Positions 62,501-64,000 of a DNA stretch of 64,000 nt are shown piece after piece. How positions within the stretch are numbered: position 1 is the first letter of the stretch; the number at the start of each line of letters is the position of its first letter. The stretch is taken from NCBI RefSeq assembly GCF_021603645.1, contig NZ_BQHJ01000008.1:124001-188000 (forward strand). Reading direction: 5' to 3'. The notes beneath the pieces are model-generated. The model was given only the letters and a program-made list of their open reading frames with translations. It was not told the DNA's origin and searched no databases. Position numbers and translations under genes: made by a program. Source of the DNA: Pseudomonas pseudonitroreducens. GTDB taxonomy: Bacteria; Pseudomonadota; Gammaproteobacteria; Pseudomonadales; Pseudomonadaceae.

Positions 62501-62684
62501 GCTGGTGATCGCCAGCGGCGCCGGCGCCGCCAGCCAGCGCGCCATCGGCACCGGGGTGATCGGCGGGATGCTCAGCGCCACGCTGCTCGGGGTGATCTTC
62601 GTGCCCATCTGCTTCGTCTGGCTGCTGTCACTGCTGCGTCGCCAACCTAAACCTGCGCAACAAGCTTCGGAGGTCGCGCAATGA
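59553..62684 (+). CDS. mexD: RND multidrug efflux pump MexD
   Basis: A 1043-residue inner-membrane RND transporter, the same length as P. aeruginosa MexD. It has 12 membrane segments, two large periplasmic loops and the proton-relay pair in [18 protein letters not shown] (TM4). Opening [35 protein letters not shown] is that of HAE1 pumps. The C-terminal [29 protein letters not shown] is intact. The gene starts 28 bp after mexC and ends overlapping oprJ (ATGA), so the three are co-translated. Confidence 0.97.
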   Translation: MSLFFIKRPNFAWVVALFISLAGLLAIPLLPVAQYPSVAPPQITVTATYPGASAQVLVDSVTSVIEEELNGAKGLLYFESTSNSNGMAEVVVTFQPGTNPELAQVDVQNRLKKAEARMPQAVLTQGLEVEQTSAGFLLIYALNYKEGSARTDTTALGDYAARNINNELRRVQGVGKLQFFSSEAAMRVWIDPQKLVGYGLSIDDVGNAIRGQNVQVPAGSFGASPGSTEQELTATLAVKGTLDDPAEFGRIVLRANPDGSTVKLADVARLEVGSESYNFTARLDGKPTVAGAIQLSPGANALQTAALVKERLAELSVNFPDDVEYSVPYDTSRFVDVAIEKVIHTLLEAMVLVFLVMFLFLQNVRYTLIPAIVVPVCLLGTLTAMYLLGFSVNMMTMFGMVLAIGILVDDAIVVVENVERIMAEEGLSPPAATVKAMGQVSGAIIGITLVLSAVFLPLAFMAGSVGVIYQQFSLSLAVSILFSGFLALTFTPALCATLLKPIPAGHHEKRGFFGAFNRGFNRLTERYTLLNTALVKRAGRYMLIYAGIVALLGYSYLRLPESFVPVEDQGYMIVDIQLPPGATRARADVTGQELEQFLKSREAVASSFLVMGFSFSGMGENAALAFPTLKDWSVRDKSQSAEAETAAVNERFAGISDGAIMAVTPPPIDGLGNSGGFSLRLQDRAGLGRDALLAARDQLLGEANGNPKILYAMMEGLAEAPQLRLDIDREKARTLGVSFESISSALSTAFGSSVINDFANAGRQQRVVVQAEQGDRMTPEAVLKLYVPNSAGELVPLSAFVSTRWEEGPVQLARYNGYPSIRISGDAAPGVSTGEAMAEMQRLVSELPAGIGYEWTGLSYQEKVASGQATQLFALAILVVFLLLVALYESWAIPLSVMLIVPIGALGAVLAVTVTGLPNDVYFKVGLITIIGLAAKNAILIVEFAKELWEQGHSLRDAAIQAARLRFRPIIMTSMAFILGVVPLVIASGAGAASQRAIGTGVIGGMLSATLLGVIFVPICFVWLLSLLRRQPKPAQQASEVAQ

Positions 62685-64000
62685 CCGCCCTGCATAAACC
62701 CGCCTGCGCCTTGCTGCTGGCGCTGAGCCTGGCCGGCTGCTCGATGGCGCCCACCTACGAACGCCCCGAAGCACCGGTGGCGTCGAGCTGGAACAGCCCG
62801 GCCGCGAAGACCGGCGAGGCCGCCAGCAACCTCGACTGGCAGACCTTCATCGTCGACAGCGAACTGCGCGGCCTGGTCAGCACCGCCCTGGACAATAACC
62901 GCTCGCTGCGCCAGACCCTGCTGGATATCGAGCAGGCCCGCGCGCAGTACCGCATCCAGCGCGCCGACCGCGTACCGGGGCTGAACGCCGCGGCCAACGG
63001 CAATCGCCAGCGGCTGCCGGCGGACCTGTCCAATAGCGGCGGCTCGGCAGTGAGCAGCAGCTACCAGGTTGGCCTGGCGCTGCCCGAGTACGAACTGGAC
63101 CTGTTCGGCCGGGTGAAGAGCCTGACCGACGCCGCACTGGAGCAGTACCTCGCCACCGAGGAGGCCGCTCGCAGCGCGCGCATCGCACTGATCGCCGAAG
63201 TCAGCCAGGCCTATCTCACCTACGACGGTGCCCAGCGCCGCCTGCTGCTCACCGAGCAGACCCTGGCCAGCCGCGAGGATTCGCTCAGCCTGATCAGCCA
63301 GCGACGCAGCGCCGGCGCGGCCACCGCGCTGGACTATCAGGAAGCCCTGGGGCTGGTTGAACAGTCCCGTGCGGAGCTGGAAAGCAACGCCCGGCAGAAG
63401 CAGCAGGCGCTCAACGCCCTGGTGCTGCTGCTCGGCACTGCCGATGCGGCCAAGCGCATCCCGCAGGTACCGCAGGACAAACCGATGCTGATCCAGGACA
63501 TCGCTCCGGGCACCCCATCGGAGCTGATCGAGCGGCGCCCGGATATCCTCGCCGCCGAGCATCGGCTGAAGTCGCGCAATGCCGACATCGGCGCGGCCCG
63601 CGCGGCGTTCTTCCCGCGCATCAGCCTGACCGGCAGTTTCGGTACCTCCAGCGCGGAAATGTCCGGGTTGTTCGACGGCGGTTCGCGCTCCTGGAGCTTC
63701 GTGCCGACGCTGTCGCTGCCGATCTTCGACGCGGGGCGCAACAGCGCCAATCTCGACCTCGCCAAGGTGCGCAAGGACTCCGCCGTGGCCGCCTACGAAG
63801 GCACCATCCAGACCGCCTTCCGCGAAGTCGCCGATGCGCTCGCCGCGACCGATACCCTGCGCCGCGAGGAAGCCGCGCGCCGCGCGCTGGCCAACACCAC
63901 CAACGAGACGCTGAAGCTGGCCAAGGCGCGCTACGAAGGCGGCGTGGACAGCCACCTGCGCTATCTCGACGCGCAGCGCAGCAACTTCGTCAACGAGTCG
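62681..64000 (+). CDS. oprJ: Outer-membrane efflux channel OprJ, 3' end outside window
   Basis: 440 codons are visible and no stop is reached; P. aeruginosa OprJ has about 480 residues, so roughly 40 are missing. The lipobox LSLAGC (Cys20) marks a lipoprotein. The rest is a typical TolC/OprM channel: [89 protein letters not shown] and [17 protein letters not shown]. The start overlaps the mexD stop (ATGA). It completes the MexCD-OprJ pump by spanning the outer membrane. Confidence 0.95.
   Translation, partial: MTALHKPACALLLALSLAGCSMAPTYERPEAPVASSWNSPAAKTGEAASNLDWQTFIVDSELRGLVSTALDNNRSLRQTLLDIEQARAQYRIQRADRVPGLNAAANGNRQRLPADLSNSGGSAVSSSYQVGLALPEYELDLFGRVKSLTDAALEQYLATEEAARSARIALIAEVSQAYLTYDGAQRRLLLTEQTLASREDSLSLISQRRSAGAATALDYQEALGLVEQSRAELESNARQKQQALNALVLLLGTADAAKRIPQVPQDKPMLIQDIAPGTPSELIERRPDILAAEHRLKSRNADIGAARAAFFPRISLTGSFGTSSAEMSGLFDGGSRSWSFVPTLSLPIFDAGRNSANLDLAKVRKDSAVAAYEGTIQTAFREVADALAATDTLRREEAARRALANTTNETLKLAKARYEGGVDSHLRYLDAQRSNFVNES

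Overview
The window is GC-rich bacterial chromosome, read here as Pseudomonas of the P. aeruginosa / nitroreducens / citronellolis neighbourhood. The best markers are a complete nfxB regulator divergent from mexC-mexD-oprJ at the right end, an aguA-aguB polyamine block, OprD-family porins, a CspA-type cold-shock gene, many LysR regulators and several families of short palindromic repeats between genes. The species is inference. I see no rRNA, tRNA, CRISPR array, transposase or prophage.

Layout. 1-0.9 kb: the tail of a GGDEF protein overlapping a sirtuin. 0.94-1.68 kb: a 221-bp tandem repeat built from two dispersed palindromic repeats. 1.7-6.9 kb: a four-gene agmatine/polyamine operon (aguA, aguB, a periplasmic polyamine-binding protein and a second, Tat-exported agmatine-deiminase homologue) divergent from a LysR gene. 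7-10.3 kb: a MerR regulator divergent from a flavodoxin-like reductase and a DUF2798 membrane protein, then a lipoprotein and a Tat-exported alpha/beta hydrolase. 10.4-22.1 kb: a coherent beta-oxidation locus (OprD porin, etfA/etfB, CaiB-type CoA-transferase, thiolase, PaaH-like dehydrogenase, PaaF-like hydratase; divergent IclR regulator, acyl-CoA dehydrogenase, MFS carrier) that fits degradation of a dicarboxylate such as adipate.

22.2-27 kb: a cold-shock gene with a long leader, a small conserved-looking protein, and an overlapping otsB - GH15 glycosidase - otsA trehalose operon. 27.4-30 kb: an EAL phosphodiesterase and a membrane-anchored beta-propeller. 30-36.7 kb: redox enzymes (two medium-chain dehydrogenases, two aldo-keto reductases, a carboxymuconolactone-decarboxylase-like protein) with LysR regulators. 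36.7-40 kb: a nitrilase with an MHS-family transporter and a divergent LysR gene. 40-47.3 kb: small housekeeping or accessory genes (MOSC, EamA exporter, LysR, HIT, methyltransferase, DUF1360/Rrf2, GNAT, NTF2-like, thioredoxin-like). 47.6-50 kb: a TonB-dependent siderophore receptor with an N-terminal signalling domain and a Fur-box-like site. 50.3-54.2 kb: LysR, SDR, tautomerase, MFS and DUF2938 genes. 54.3-56 kb: an unusual response regulator whose DNA-binding domain is followed by PAS and a dead histidine-kinase module. 56-64 kb: a SulP transporter, then nfxB and mexC-mexD-oprJ (oprJ runs off the window).

The items most worth a second look are: the Tat-exported agmatine deiminase paired with a polyamine-binding protein; the response-regulator/pseudokinase fusion; a pair of nearly identical MerR-type promoters 46 kb apart; paired IclR operator dyads in the dicarboxylate locus; a LysR gene with ATC where its start codon should be; and palindromic repeats that supply stop codons to two unrelated genes.
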